Shown one piece after another: positions 16,821-25,273 of a stretch of 64,000 nt of DNA. Under the pieces are notes generated by a model that was given only the letters and a program-made list of their open reading frames with translations, was not told the origin of the DNA and did no database searches. Numbering within the stretch: position 1 is the stretch's first letter; the number at the start of each line of letters is the position of its first letter. Made by a program: the position numbers and the translations under genes. Origin of the DNA: an uncultured Alphaproteobacteria bacterium (GTDB lineage Bacteria; Pseudomonadota; Alphaproteobacteria; HIMB59; GCA-002718135); the NCBI GenBank assembly GCA_902600225.1, contig CACKIH010000004.1, positions 24,857 to 88,856 on the forward strand, given 5' to 3'.

Positions 16821-18884
16821 CTAATATTCCAAAACTAACGCTTCATGTATTTGAAACTTATCCACTTTAATTTGGATAGATTTTCCATCTTCTAATTTAA
16901 TTTCTTTTTCAAGATTTACAAAATATGCTTTTTTAATTTTTTCATTTAGATTAATATTTAATTCAACACCGTGAATTTCAGGCACATCTTCAATTATTAA
17001 ACATCTTCCTCTTTGTAGTGGTGGAGCATATAAGAGATGAACAACATATCGATTTTTATTTTCTTGATGAAGTAATGTAATTCTCCCAGAGCTTGGTAAA
17101 CCCTTGCTTTCGATTAATAGATTTTTGTGTAAGTGCCTAATTGTATTTCCAAATAGTTGACGATGAACTTTTGATCCATTTTCTGCATATATTCTATCTA
17201 AATCATGAGCAAAAAAAACTGTGTTCTTATATTGTAGTACAGCTGGATAATTTTCTTTATCAAGTTTGTTTGGCGCATATAAGTGTCCATTATATTTTTC
17301 TAATGTTCGACTAAAATATGGCACTTTAATATCTGCTAGAATATTACTATCCTCAACAGCTTCTGATTTAATACCAGGTAAATAAGTTATAAACGGAGAA
17401 GAAACTAAATTATTTGATAACTCTTTTCTTACTTGTACATAATCCATATCAAAATCAGATGGCCCAATATATTTTGCTCCAAGATCAAAAATAAATTTAT
17501 CACTTTTATTATTAAGAGCACCTTTCCCAATCACAACCAACGCCCCACCTTTATTCTGAAAATGTTTCAGTTTTTTTATTTCTTCTTCCGATAGAGTATT
17601 TGATGATGGAATAATAATTAATTCAAAGTTGTTAATTCTTTCTTGAGAAGCGTTAATACTTACGACTTCGTATTCAATATGCTCTTCCAATAACATTCTA
17701 GCAACACCATCATCGGCATTGTAAGAACCTGTCAAATAAAGAGCAATATTTGAAAAAGGTTTGCCACCAATTCCATAATCTTCAATTTTTTTTATATATT
17801 CAAAAGCAACACCGACGTTCTTATATGTATCCAAATCCATTTCTCCACTTGGGTGAAGATGATCGCCAAAATTACATCGTGCACCGTGGGAGATCATAGC
17901 AGCTGCTTCATATTTTAGTGCATCAGGATATTTAAAACCTCCAAATTCTCCCCATGAAGTATGAAATTTACCACTCATACCAATTATAGGTTTATTTGTA
18001 TAATTATGAAAATATCTAGACTGAGTTGCTATCTTATCATAGCCGCCCCAAGTTGTTGGTAAATCTTCTAAATCATTTTTAGTTGAGTTTTCATGAACGC
18101 GGTAAAGTAAATTTTCTTTTCTCTCAAGAACAGTTAAACCATTATAAAATATACTTGCATCTGGTTTCATAGACTGAATATGAGCAGTCATATTTTTAGT
18201 AAAATTTTTTAGAACAATTTCATTCCAATGAGCATTTACTTCTTCAGGGTTACCGATATCATAACCAGTTTCCTTTATAGATTGCTTACAATTATCACAG
18301 TAACATTTTAGTTGAGTGAAATGTATATCAAAGAAAAAACCATCCACTTGGTAATTTGAACACAATTCAGTAACCATGTTTGAAATTAATTCTTCATACT
18401 TTCCCGAGGGACACATAAATTTCCAATTACAATAAGGTCTAAACTCTTTACTTTTTTGTCTTATCTCTTTATCGCTATGTTGACCGGTGCTTGTAATTTC
18501 TTCAATTTCGTTTCCAGTTTTTTTATTAAACTCAATTATACTTCCATCACTATTTCTTGCGCACCATTCTGGATGAATTTCTGCATCATGTGCTGACCAT
18601 CCGACAGTTAAATATATTGGAGCTTTTACATTAATTTCGTGACAAGCTTCAATTTGTTGACCAAGTAAATCAATATTTAAATTTGGATGAATTTTTGCAT
18701 GCTTTAATTTTGTTGGATAATAACACCAACTATGATGACATTTTCCAAAAATATTAATCTGATTAATATGCCCAATTTGTAGAGCTTCTTTAAATTGTTC
18801 TTTTGAAAAATATTTTCCGACATCAGGGATATGCTCTGACGTGTGAAAATCTAAGTGTATTTGCCTTGATGGTTCATTCATCAA
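16821..18884 (-). CDS. GHL6-type putative glycoside hydrolase with beta-galactosidase-trimerisation-like domain
   Basis: A 687-residue protein. The N-terminal part (to about residue 350) is a TIM-barrel glycosidase-like domain of the hypothetical glycosyl hydrolase 6 type: IHLDFHTSEHIPDVGKYF, the IFGKCHHSWCYYPTKL segment, and FFFDIHFTQLKCYCDNC. A class I amidotransferase-like domain similar to the beta-galactosidase trimerisation domain follows at about 375-560, then a beta-rich tail. There is no signal peptide, so it acts in the cytoplasm on an imported glycoside. It is divergent from the CUT1 importer/xylose-isomerase operon and may release the sugar that operon handles (inference). Catalytic acids not assigned. 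Confidence 0.72.
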   Translation of the reverse strand: MMNEPSRQIHLDFHTSEHIPDVGKYFSKEQFKEALQIGHINQINIFGKCHHSWCYYPTKLKHAKIHPNLNIDLLGQQIEACHEINVKAPIYLTVGWSAHDAEIHPEWCARNSDGSIIEFNKKTGNEIEEITSTGQHSDKEIRQKSKEFRPYCNWKFMCPSGKYEELISNMVTELCSNYQVDGFFFDIHFTQLKCYCDNCKQSIKETGYDIGNPEEVNAHWNEIVLKNFTKNMTAHIQSMKPDASIFYNGLTVLERKENLLYRVHENSTKNDLEDLPTTWGGYDKIATQSRYFHNYTNKPIIGMSGKFHTSWGEFGGFKYPDALKYEAAAMISHGARCNFGDHLHPSGEMDLDTYKNVGVAFEYIKKIEDYGIGGKPFSNIALYLTGSYNADDGVARMLLEEHIEYEVVSINASQERINNFELIIIPSSNTLSEEEIKKLKHFQNKGGALVVIGKGALNNKSDKFIFDLGAKYIGPSDFDMDYVQVRKELSNNLVSSPFITYLPGIKSEAVEDSNILADIKVPYFSRTLEKYNGHLYAPNKLDKENYPAVLQYKNTVFFAHDLDRIYAENGSKVHRQLFGNTIRHLHKNLLIESKGLPSSGRITLLHQENKNRYVVHLLYAPPLQRGRCLIIEDVPEIHGVELNINLNEKIKKAYFVNLEKEIKLEDGKSIQIKVDKFQIHEALVLEY

Positions 18885-19060
18885 AACAGCTTATTTTATA
18901 AATTATTAAATTTAAATAATTTTTTTAAAAAAATTAAAAATAAAAAAAATTAAGTAATTCTCTAGTTTTTTTTATACTTTTAAAGTCAATTTAAAATACG
19001 AAAATATTCAAAAAGTATTTATTTTTGGCTCCTTTATGCTAACTTCTTACTATCTTAATA

Positions 19061-19066
19061 AGGAGG
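19061..19066 (+). promoter_or_regulatory. Ribosome-binding site that fixes the binding-protein start
   Basis: AGGAGG at 19061-19066 lies 8 nt before ATG 19075. It makes that codon, rather than the in-frame ATG at 19036, the start, and the resulting N-terminus is a normal signal peptide. The preceding 190-nt gap (from 18885) is A+T-rich and divergent, so it should hold promoters for both directions; I do not see a convincing -35/-10 pair. Confidence 0.8.
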
Positions 19067-19074
19067 AATGTAAG

Positions 19075-20358
19075 ATGAAACAATATTTTAGTCGTTTATG
19101 GACTGGATTATTAATTACTTTTTTTTCTTTTTCTTTTATTAGCAGCTCGTATGCTATTGATATAAAACTTTGGGATCTGTCAGGTAGACAAGGTCAAGAT
19201 GAGTTTTATGAATTATTACAAAAAGAAGTAAAAAAATATAATCCAGATATTAATGTTATTGTTACTGAGTGGGAAAATGAGGCATATAAAACTCAAATTC
19301 AACTTGCTCTAAATGGTAACGATGGACCTGATGTCTTCTTTAACTGGTTTGGTGAAGATAGTGCAAGATTAGCAAGAGCTGGTTTAGCACTAGATTTGAC
19401 ACCTTACGCTGATATGGAAGGTGGTTATGGAAACTTTATAAGTAAAGGTTGGCAAGATGCTGGTGCAGTAGATGGAAAAATTTATGGTGTTGCTAATAAA
19501 GCAGTTTCAAAATACTTCTATTACGATCCTGCATTCTTTGATCAACATAACTTATCTGTTCCTACAACATTTGGAGAGTTAATTGATACTTGTAAAAGTA
19601 TTAAAGCAATAGATCCTTCAATCGTTCCATGGCCAATGGGTAATTCTGAAAGATGGAAATTAAATCATGTTATTACTATGCTTAATCAAAGAGTAGTAGG
19701 AGCAGAAAACACAAAAGCAGATTATGCGTTAACTGCACCTGATGATGAATTATTTACAAATCCTAAATATGTTGAAGCTTGGGAAAAAGTTGTTGAACTA
19801 AATGAGAATTGTTTCAATGATGCACCAAATGCAACTAATCCAGAATTAACGCGATCAATGTTTGCAGCTCAAATTTCACCTATGATGTATTGTGGAACTT
19901 GGTGTGGAGGTATTTTCGCTTCTGAAGGTTTTACAGATTTTAAAATGTTTAGATTTCCACGAGTTGAAGGTGGAGCTGATGATGGAACTGTAGGCTTTTT
20001 AGTTGCAGAAGGATTACAAGTATCGGCAAAAACTAAACATCCAGAAGCAGCAGCTTTAGTAGCATCAATTAATGTATCTGATATTATGGCTCTAGCAGAT
20101 GCTGAGTTGAGAGGTAGTTTGATATCAAATGCAGCTTTAATTGATCAAATGGAAGATGCTCCTCATTGGTTTACATTTTATGTCAATGATATCGCTGACA
20201 AAAGTGGACATGTAAATGTTCTAGATGTTCTTTTAGAAGCGAATGTATCTAATGCTTATCTTGATATGGGAACTGAAGTTCTTAATGGAACTAAATCTCC
20301 ACAAGAAGCAATGGATTTCATTAGAAAAGTTGCTTTAGAAGCTAAAGCAGCAATGTAA
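19075..20358 (+). CDS. Extracellular solute-binding protein family 1 (CUT1 sugar ABC importer)
   Basis: A 427-residue periplasmic binding protein of the MalE-like family 1. The signal peptide runs to about residue 27 (SSSYA). The mature start IDIKLWDLSGRQGQDEFYELL and the DGPDVFFNWFGEDSARLARAGLALDLTPYA segment are characteristic. It is the first gene of a CUT1 operon with two MalFG-like permeases. No MalK-type ATPase is present in the window, so a shared ATPase elsewhere is expected. Downstream xylA suggests a pentose or xylose-containing ligand (inference). Confidence 0.88.
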   Translation: MKQYFSRLWTGLLITFFSFSFISSSYAIDIKLWDLSGRQGQDEFYELLQKEVKKYNPDINVIVTEWENEAYKTQIQLALNGNDGPDVFFNWFGEDSARLARAGLALDLTPYADMEGGYGNFISKGWQDAGAVDGKIYGVANKAVSKYFYYDPAFFDQHNLSVPTTFGELIDTCKSIKAIDPSIVPWPMGNSERWKLNHVITMLNQRVVGAENTKADYALTAPDDELFTNPKYVEAWEKVVELNENCFNDAPNATNPELTRSMFAAQISPMMYCGTWCGGIFASEGFTDFKMFRFPRVEGGADDGTVGFLVAEGLQVSAKTKHPEAAALVASINVSDIMALADAELRGSLISNAALIDQMEDAPHWFTFYVNDIADKSGHVNVLDVLLEANVSNAYLDMGTEVLNGTKSPQEAMDFIRKVALEAKAAM

Positions 20359-20371
20359 TAAAAAAATTAAT

Positions 20372-20398
20372 TTCGGCTATTAAAAATTAATAGCCGAA
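20372..20398 (+). other. Perfect 11-bp hairpin between binding protein and permease
   Basis: TTCGGCTATTA (20372-20382), loop AAAAT, TAATAGCCGAA (20388-20398). No T-run follows, so it looks more like an mRNA-processing or end-stabilising structure than a terminator. It occupies the same position as the terminators in importers two and three. Confidence 0.75.
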
Positions 20399-20406
20399 GT
20401 TATCAT

Positions 20407-21312
20407 ATGAATAAAACTCAAACAAACTCAACTGGTTTTTCTTTATCAAGTGATAGGGTATCCGTAATTATTCTCTTAATCCCAGCCCTAATATTTTGTA
20501 CAATATTTATCTTTATTCCAGCATTTTGGGCCATAGTTGGATCGTTTTATAGCTATGGGATGACTTCTCTTAATGATTGGAAGTGGGTTGGTTTTGATAA
20601 TTATATAAAAGCATCACAAGATGAATTTTTTTGGATTGCATTAAAAAATAATTTTATAATTGTTTTTGCATCAATCGTCCTGCAAGTAGGTGTGGGTACA
20701 ATACTAGCAGCAATCTTGGATCGAGGAATAAAATATGGAAAAGTAATTTTTCGAACTATTATATTTACACCAATGGTTATATCATCCGTTGCAGTAAGTA
20801 TAATTTGGTTAATAATTTATGATCCAAATGTTGGAATCTTAAATAGCATATTAAAAGCAATAGGCTTGCCAACACCTTCAATGGGTTGGTTGGGGGACCC
20901 GGATATATCTATTTGGATGATTATGATTGTTGCAGGTTGGCAAAATACTGGATTTATGATGGTATTAATCTTAGCTGGTTTACAAGGAGTTTCTAAAGAA
21001 GTTTATGATGCAGCAGAGATAGATGGTGCAACGGGTGTAAAAGCATTTTGGTATATTACTCTTCCTATGATTAGAAATATTCTAATCGTTGCAATTTTGA
21101 TAACAACTATTGGTGCATTTAAAGTATTTGAATTTGTTTATGTCTTAACGCAAGGTGGTCCATCGAATGCAACTCAAGTATTAGGAACATATATTTATTT
21201 ACAAGCATTTAATTTATTGCATATGGGTTATGCCAATGCCTTGTCAGTTGTACTATTAATTATTGCTTTAATTTTAGGCTGGTTTCAACTTAAAGCAAGT
21301 AGGAGAGCGTAG
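20407..21312 (+). CDS. Sugar ABC transporter permease (CUT1, MalF/UgpA-like)
   Basis: A 301-residue permease with about six membrane segments and the EAA loop EVYDAAEIDGATGVKAFWYITLPMI, which contacts the ATPase. It pairs with the MalG-like protein, whose GTG start overlaps this stop by one base. The ATG sits 9 nt after the hairpin at 20372-20398 and lacks a strong Shine-Dalgarno sequence. Confidence 0.9.
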   Translation: MNKTQTNSTGFSLSSDRVSVIILLIPALIFCTIFIFIPAFWAIVGSFYSYGMTSLNDWKWVGFDNYIKASQDEFFWIALKNNFIIVFASIVLQVGVGTILAAILDRGIKYGKVIFRTIIFTPMVISSVAVSIIWLIIYDPNVGILNSILKAIGLPTPSMGWLGDPDISIWMIMIVAGWQNTGFMMVLILAGLQGVSKEVYDAAEIDGATGVKAFWYITLPMIRNILIVAILITTIGAFKVFEFVYVLTQGGPSNATQVLGTYIYLQAFNLLHMGYANALSVVLLIIALILGWFQLKASRRA

Positions 21313-22130
21313 TGAGTAAATTTAAGTTAGCTAATATATTTGCTTACGGTTTTGTAACTCTCTTTAGTATCTATGTACTATTACCAATAATAGTGATGAT
21401 ACTGACTACTTTTAAAACAAGAAGGGAAATTTTTTTAGAACCACTAGGTTTACCAGGTCAATTTAATTTTTCTTCATTTGAAAAGGCATTATCCATTGGC
21501 CTTGGGGGTTTTATCTTCAATTCTTTTTTGGTTTCATTATTTTCAGTTATTTTAATAGTAATAATTGCAGGAATGGCTGCCTATGTTCTAGCAAGAATAG
21601 ATTTTAGAATAAATAGATATGTCTATTTATTAATCGTTGCAGGTTTCGCAATACCTCCAGCAGCTGTGCTTGTACCACTTTATGCAACAGTATCAAATTT
21701 AGGATTATTAAATAGTATATATGGTGTTGTAATGCCGTTAACTGCATTTGGAATTCCATTTACCGTTATTTTATTTTATGCTTTCTTTTTAGATTTCCCA
21801 AAAGAAGTTGAGGAAGCAGCCACTATTGATGGTTGTAGTAAGATGCAGATTTTTTTTAGAATTATTATTCCATTATCTGGTCCAGCTATTGCTAGTGCAG
21901 CAATTTTTCAAACTGTGTGGATCTGGAATGAATTTCTACTAGCCTTAATTATGTTGACATCTGATGAAGTAAAAACTTTGCCATTAGGATTAATGAAGCT
22001 GAGAGGAGAATGGTCATCTGATTGGCCATCCATTATGGCTGGACTAACTATAGCAATCTTACCAGTTCTTATAGTATTCTTGATTTTCCAAAAATACTTT
22101 GTAAGGTCTTTGGCAGGTTTAGGAAAATAA
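21312..22130 (+). CDS. Sugar ABC transporter permease (CUT1, MalG/UgpE-like)
   Basis: A 272-residue permease with the EAA loop EVEEAATIDGCSKMQIFFRIIIPLSGP and six hydrophobic segments. It starts with GTG in TAGTG, overlapping the previous stop, which implies coupled translation. With the protein at 20407 it forms the membrane channel of the CUT1 importer. No ATPase gene follows; the next gene is a small unknown protein. Confidence 0.9.
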   Translation: MSKFKLANIFAYGFVTLFSIYVLLPIIVMILTTFKTRREIFLEPLGLPGQFNFSSFEKALSIGLGGFIFNSFLVSLFSVILIVIIAGMAAYVLARIDFRINRYVYLLIVAGFAIPPAAVLVPLYATVSNLGLLNSIYGVVMPLTAFGIPFTVILFYAFFLDFPKEVEEAATIDGCSKMQIFFRIIIPLSGPAIASAAIFQTVWIWNEFLLALIMLTSDEVKTLPLGLMKLRGEWSSDWPSIMAGLTIAILPVLIVFLIFQKYFVRSLAGLGK

Positions 22131-22135
22131 ATAAC

Positions 22136-22414
22136 ATGGCCAAAAGACAAAAAGTTTTAGTTCTTTATTTAAAGTTACCAAGCTTAGAAGGCGAAGTAAT
22201 TTCTTGGGCAACCTTTGATGGCACGGGAAAAAAACTGCATATGACAGGTGATAGTGATGAACCGCCTTATCCTACAGGTTTGGATGCTTTATTAGATGGC
22301 TGGAGATTATTTCAAGCAAGTCAAGCTATTCCAGAACATCCAGGTCAAGAATTCAGAACATCGTATTTAAAGCATGAATTTTTTTTTGAAAAATTAGAAG
22401 AAGGAGATTTTTAA
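22136..22414 (+). CDS. Small protein of unknown function (92 aa)
   Basis: I do not recognise a family. The frame is open further upstream inside the permease gene, but ATG 22136, five bases after that gene's stop, gives a sensible N-terminus (MAKRQKVLVLYLKLPSL). The protein is soluble, slightly acidic at its C-terminus, and contains PPYPTGLDALLDGWRLFQ and QEFRTSYLKHEFFFEKL. It ends one base before the PhyH dioxygenase start. A signal peptide and metal motifs are absent. Tight spacing suggests a partner or accessory subunit in the xylA operon (inference). Confidence 0.65.
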   Translation: MAKRQKVLVLYLKLPSLEGEVISWATFDGTGKKLHMTGDSDEPPYPTGLDALLDGWRLFQASQAIPEHPGQEFRTSYLKHEFFFEKLEEGDF

Positions 22415-22415
22415 T

Positions 22416-23336
22416 ATGGCTAAGTTATTGACAACAGAGCAAATGGCAGAATTTGCAAATAGTGGATGCTTATTTTTTGATGAATTAATTGATGAACAAA
22501 CTAATAAAGAGTTTTTAGATGATATTGGTCATACAGAAATTGATGAAGTTGATAGTGTTCAGGATTATTATAGAAATATTAAAGCAACTAGTAGTATTCC
22601 CAGAATACCAGCAGGAACAAAACTTAAAGATGCCTATCCAAAAGGTTCTCCTTTAGAAAAAATCTTCGCACATGAAGTTGTTGATGGTGCTATTAAAAGT
22701 TTAGTTGGCAGCAACACAATAATTGATCACCAGTTTCTTCATATTACATTTCCTACCAAATACTTTAAACAAGCTAATCAACGTCAGATGTCTCAACAAA
22801 ATCATCAAGATAGCACAATTGATCCAAGAAGTACTTTTGACGTACAATTATTTTATTTTCCAACAGAGGTAACAAAAGCAATGGGAGGAACAAGATATCA
22901 CCCTGGTACGCATTTACGTATTGTTAATGAATTTGGAATTGCAAAATATCAAAATATTTTAGGCCAAAAGAGTATAGTGTGTAAACCTGGCACAATTGGT
23001 ATTTTCCATAGTGGATTATGGCATGGTGCAGGTGTAAATTTTTCAGAAAATATTCGCTATATGTTTAAAGTGAGACTCCAACCCACAGAAAAACAGGAAT
23101 TATTATGGGATCCTGAAAAAAAATATCAGCCATTGCCAAACCGTGCACTTTATTGGACGGATGAAAGTAAGGATAAAACAATAAATGATATTTTAATGAG
23201 ATCTTACCCCTGGCAAGAAGCAGATACAAATAGACTAGACAAAATCAATGTTGTTAAATTTTGGAGATTGTTAACTGGTCATAAGAAAATGGATGTTGAT
23301 TATTGGTTAACACGCATTGAAAATGAACTATACTAA
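22416..23336 (+). CDS. Phytanoyl-CoA dioxygenase (PhyH) family oxygenase
   Basis: A 306-residue protein with a likely iron triad H130/D132 (NHQDS) and H203 (LWHGAG), and R214 placed for 2-oxoglutarate (ENIRYMFKVR). GGTRYHPGTHLR precedes the distal histidine as in PhyH proteins. It shares little beyond the motifs with the dioxygenase at 14402. It begins one base after the 92-aa protein and is followed by a Gfo/Idh gene after 43 nt. It probably hydroxylates a substrate entering through the CUT1 importer (inference). Confidence 0.8.
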   Translation: MAKLLTTEQMAEFANSGCLFFDELIDEQTNKEFLDDIGHTEIDEVDSVQDYYRNIKATSSIPRIPAGTKLKDAYPKGSPLEKIFAHEVVDGAIKSLVGSNTIIDHQFLHITFPTKYFKQANQRQMSQQNHQDSTIDPRSTFDVQLFYFPTEVTKAMGGTRYHPGTHLRIVNEFGIAKYQNILGQKSIVCKPGTIGIFHSGLWHGAGVNFSENIRYMFKVRLQPTEKQELLWDPEKKYQPLPNRALYWTDESKDKTINDILMRSYPWQEADTNRLDKINVVKFWRLLTGHKKMDVDYWLTRIENELY

Positions 23337-23379
23337 ATAAATAATTTTCATCACGATTATTTAAAAAAGAACTTATTTA

Positions 23380-24522
23380 ATGAAAACTGGAATAATTGGT
23401 TGTGGAAATATTGCAGACATATACTTCTCTAATTCAATAAAATATTTCAATAATTTCGAAATTGTAGCTTGTGCTGATATTAAACCAGAAGCTTCTAAAC
23501 ATTATGCTAATATTTATAATGTAGAAAATTTAACTATTGATCAAATACTTAATAATGAAGAAATAGAATTAATCATCAACCTAACAATTCCTGATGTCCA
23601 TTTTGAAGTTTCTAAATCAATTATACAATCTGGAAAACATGCGTATTCAGAAAAACCACTATCAATTGAGTTTGATCAGGGAAAAAAACTTTTAGAATTA
23701 TCACGTCACAAAAATTTGTATTTAGGATGTGCACCTGACACCTTTCTAGGCGCTGGCATACAAGAATCAAAAAAAATTTTATCTAATAATACAATTGGTA
23801 ATATCGTATTAGGAAGTATTTCAATGGGTGTGGCTGGTCATGAAATTTGGCATCCAAATCCAGATTTTTACTATCAATATGGTGGTGGTCCAGTCCTTGA
23901 TATGGGGCCATATTATTTTACAGCTCTTGTGAATTTATTAGGTCCAGCTAAAAATATTTATTCACAATCAAGGACGGTTTACAAAAACAGAGTGATTGGA
24001 AGTGGAGAAAGAAAAAACCAACAAATAAAAGTAGATATTCCTACTACTTTAATTTCACAAATTGAGTTTGAAAACGGTACATTAATAGACTCATTTTTCT
24101 CTTTTGATATTTGGAAGCATAACAAAAATCATATTGAACTTTATGGGGATTTGGGGTCCATAAATATCCCTGATCCAAATACTTTTGGCGGATCTATACA
24201 GTTATGTACAGAGAAAAATGGTGAATGGAAAACTATAGAGACTAACGAAAATAATTTAGGTAAAATAAATGTTCAAAACAGTAAAAAAACTAATGAAAAA
24301 CCAGGTATAGCAAATTACAGAGGAATAGGAGTTAGTGAAATGGTTGATTCTATTAAAAATAATAGATTAAATAGATGTAACGCCGAGTTAAGTCTTCATG
24401 TTTTAGACATCTTAGACACAATAATTAAATCTGCTAAAGAGGATAAAAAATTGAAATTAAGAAGTTCTGTATCAGCGATTGAATATTTTTCAGAAGAGGA
24501 AAATTTTAAATTATTAAAATGA
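23380..24522 (+). CDS. Gfo/Idh/MocA family oxidoreductase, paralogue of the 10324 protein
   Basis: A 380-residue dehydrogenase with GIIGCGNIADIYF at residues 4-16 and the EKP motif as SEKP near residue 93. GGGPVLDMGPYYFTALVNLLGP and IANYRGIGVSEMVDSIKNNRLNRCNAELSLHVLD-type segments match the protein at 10324 closely, so the two are recent or constrained paralogues. It is the dehydrogenase of the xylA operon; a xylose- or pentose-type substrate is plausible. A ThuA-like gene follows after 13 nt. Confidence 0.85.
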   Translation: MKTGIIGCGNIADIYFSNSIKYFNNFEIVACADIKPEASKHYANIYNVENLTIDQILNNEEIELIINLTIPDVHFEVSKSIIQSGKHAYSEKPLSIEFDQGKKLLELSRHKNLYLGCAPDTFLGAGIQESKKILSNNTIGNIVLGSISMGVAGHEIWHPNPDFYYQYGGGPVLDMGPYYFTALVNLLGPAKNIYSQSRTVYKNRVIGSGERKNQQIKVDIPTTLISQIEFENGTLIDSFFSFDIWKHNKNHIELYGDLGSINIPDPNTFGGSIQLCTEKNGEWKTIETNENNLGKINVQNSKKTNEKPGIANYRGIGVSEMVDSIKNNRLNRCNAELSLHVLDILDTIIKSAKEDKKLKLRSSVSAIEYFSEEENFKLLK

Positions 24523-24535
24523 AGGTAAATTTATA

Positions 24536-25249
24536 ATGAAAAAAGCATTAATCGTGTTTGGAGGTTGGCCAGGACATGAGCCTGAAAAATGTAATGAAAT
24601 TTTAAGTAAATTCTTAAATTCTGAAGGTTACGAAGTCAGATCTGAAAATTCAACAGAAGCTTTTGCTGAAGATTATGTACACGAAATGGATTTAATTATA
24701 CCAATTGTTACAATGGCTTTTCATCATTCTCCCAAAGGAGAAATAAAGAAAAATGAAGTTAATAATTTAATAAAAGCAGTTGTAAATGGTTGTGGTCTTG
24801 CAGGTCATCATGGAGGTATGTGTGATGCTTTTAGACAATCAATTGATTGGCAATTTTTAACTGGTGGTCAATGGGTAAGTCATCCTAATGGTATTCACGA
24901 TTATAAAGTTAATATTACAAAAAGAAATGATCCAATAATGGAGGGTATTGAAGATTTTGATTATCATTCTGAACAATATTACATGCACGTTGATCCAATG
25001 AATGAAGTTTTAGCAACAACTACTTTTCAAGGTCATGAAATATGGAAATTAGAGCAAGAGCCAGGAAAGCCAGGAGATGATCAATATCAAACAGAATGGA
25101 TAAAGGGTGTTGAAATGCCAGTTGTATGGAAAAGAAAAATTGGAAAAGGAAAAATTTTTTACACTTCCCTTGGTCATTTTGCTGATGAGCTTAATCATCC
25201 AGAAATGAAAAAAATTTATCATCGTGGTTTGCTTTGGGCATCAAGATAG
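24536..25249 (+). CDS. ThuA-like (trehalose utilisation family) protein
   Basis: A 237-residue protein of the ThuA family, a class I glutamine-amidotransferase-like fold. Visible features are ALIVFGGWPGHEPEK at the N-terminus, GCGLAGHHGGMCDAF in the middle, DFDYHSEQYYMHVDP, and GKGKIFYTSLGHFADELNHPE near the end. ThuA proteins act with Gfo/Idh dehydrogenases (ThuB) in keto-disaccharide metabolism in rhizobia. Its place next to a Gfo/Idh gene and a xylose isomerase fits a sugar role. Confidence 0.82.
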   Translation: MKKALIVFGGWPGHEPEKCNEILSKFLNSEGYEVRSENSTEAFAEDYVHEMDLIIPIVTMAFHHSPKGEIKKNEVNNLIKAVVNGCGLAGHHGGMCDAFRQSIDWQFLTGGQWVSHPNGIHDYKVNITKRNDPIMEGIEDFDYHSEQYYMHVDPMNEVLATTTFQGHEIWKLEQEPGKPGDDQYQTEWIKGVEMPVVWKRKIGKGKIFYTSLGHFADELNHPEMKKIYHRGLLWASR

Positions 25250-25273
25250 AGTAAGATAATTTAGGGAGATTAT

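Noticed and set aside
19021-19060. Sigma70-type promoter before the CUT1 operon
   Set aside because: The A+T-rich sequence offers many weak matches, and spacing of TTGGCT to TATGCT is too short; nothing convincing enough to annotate.
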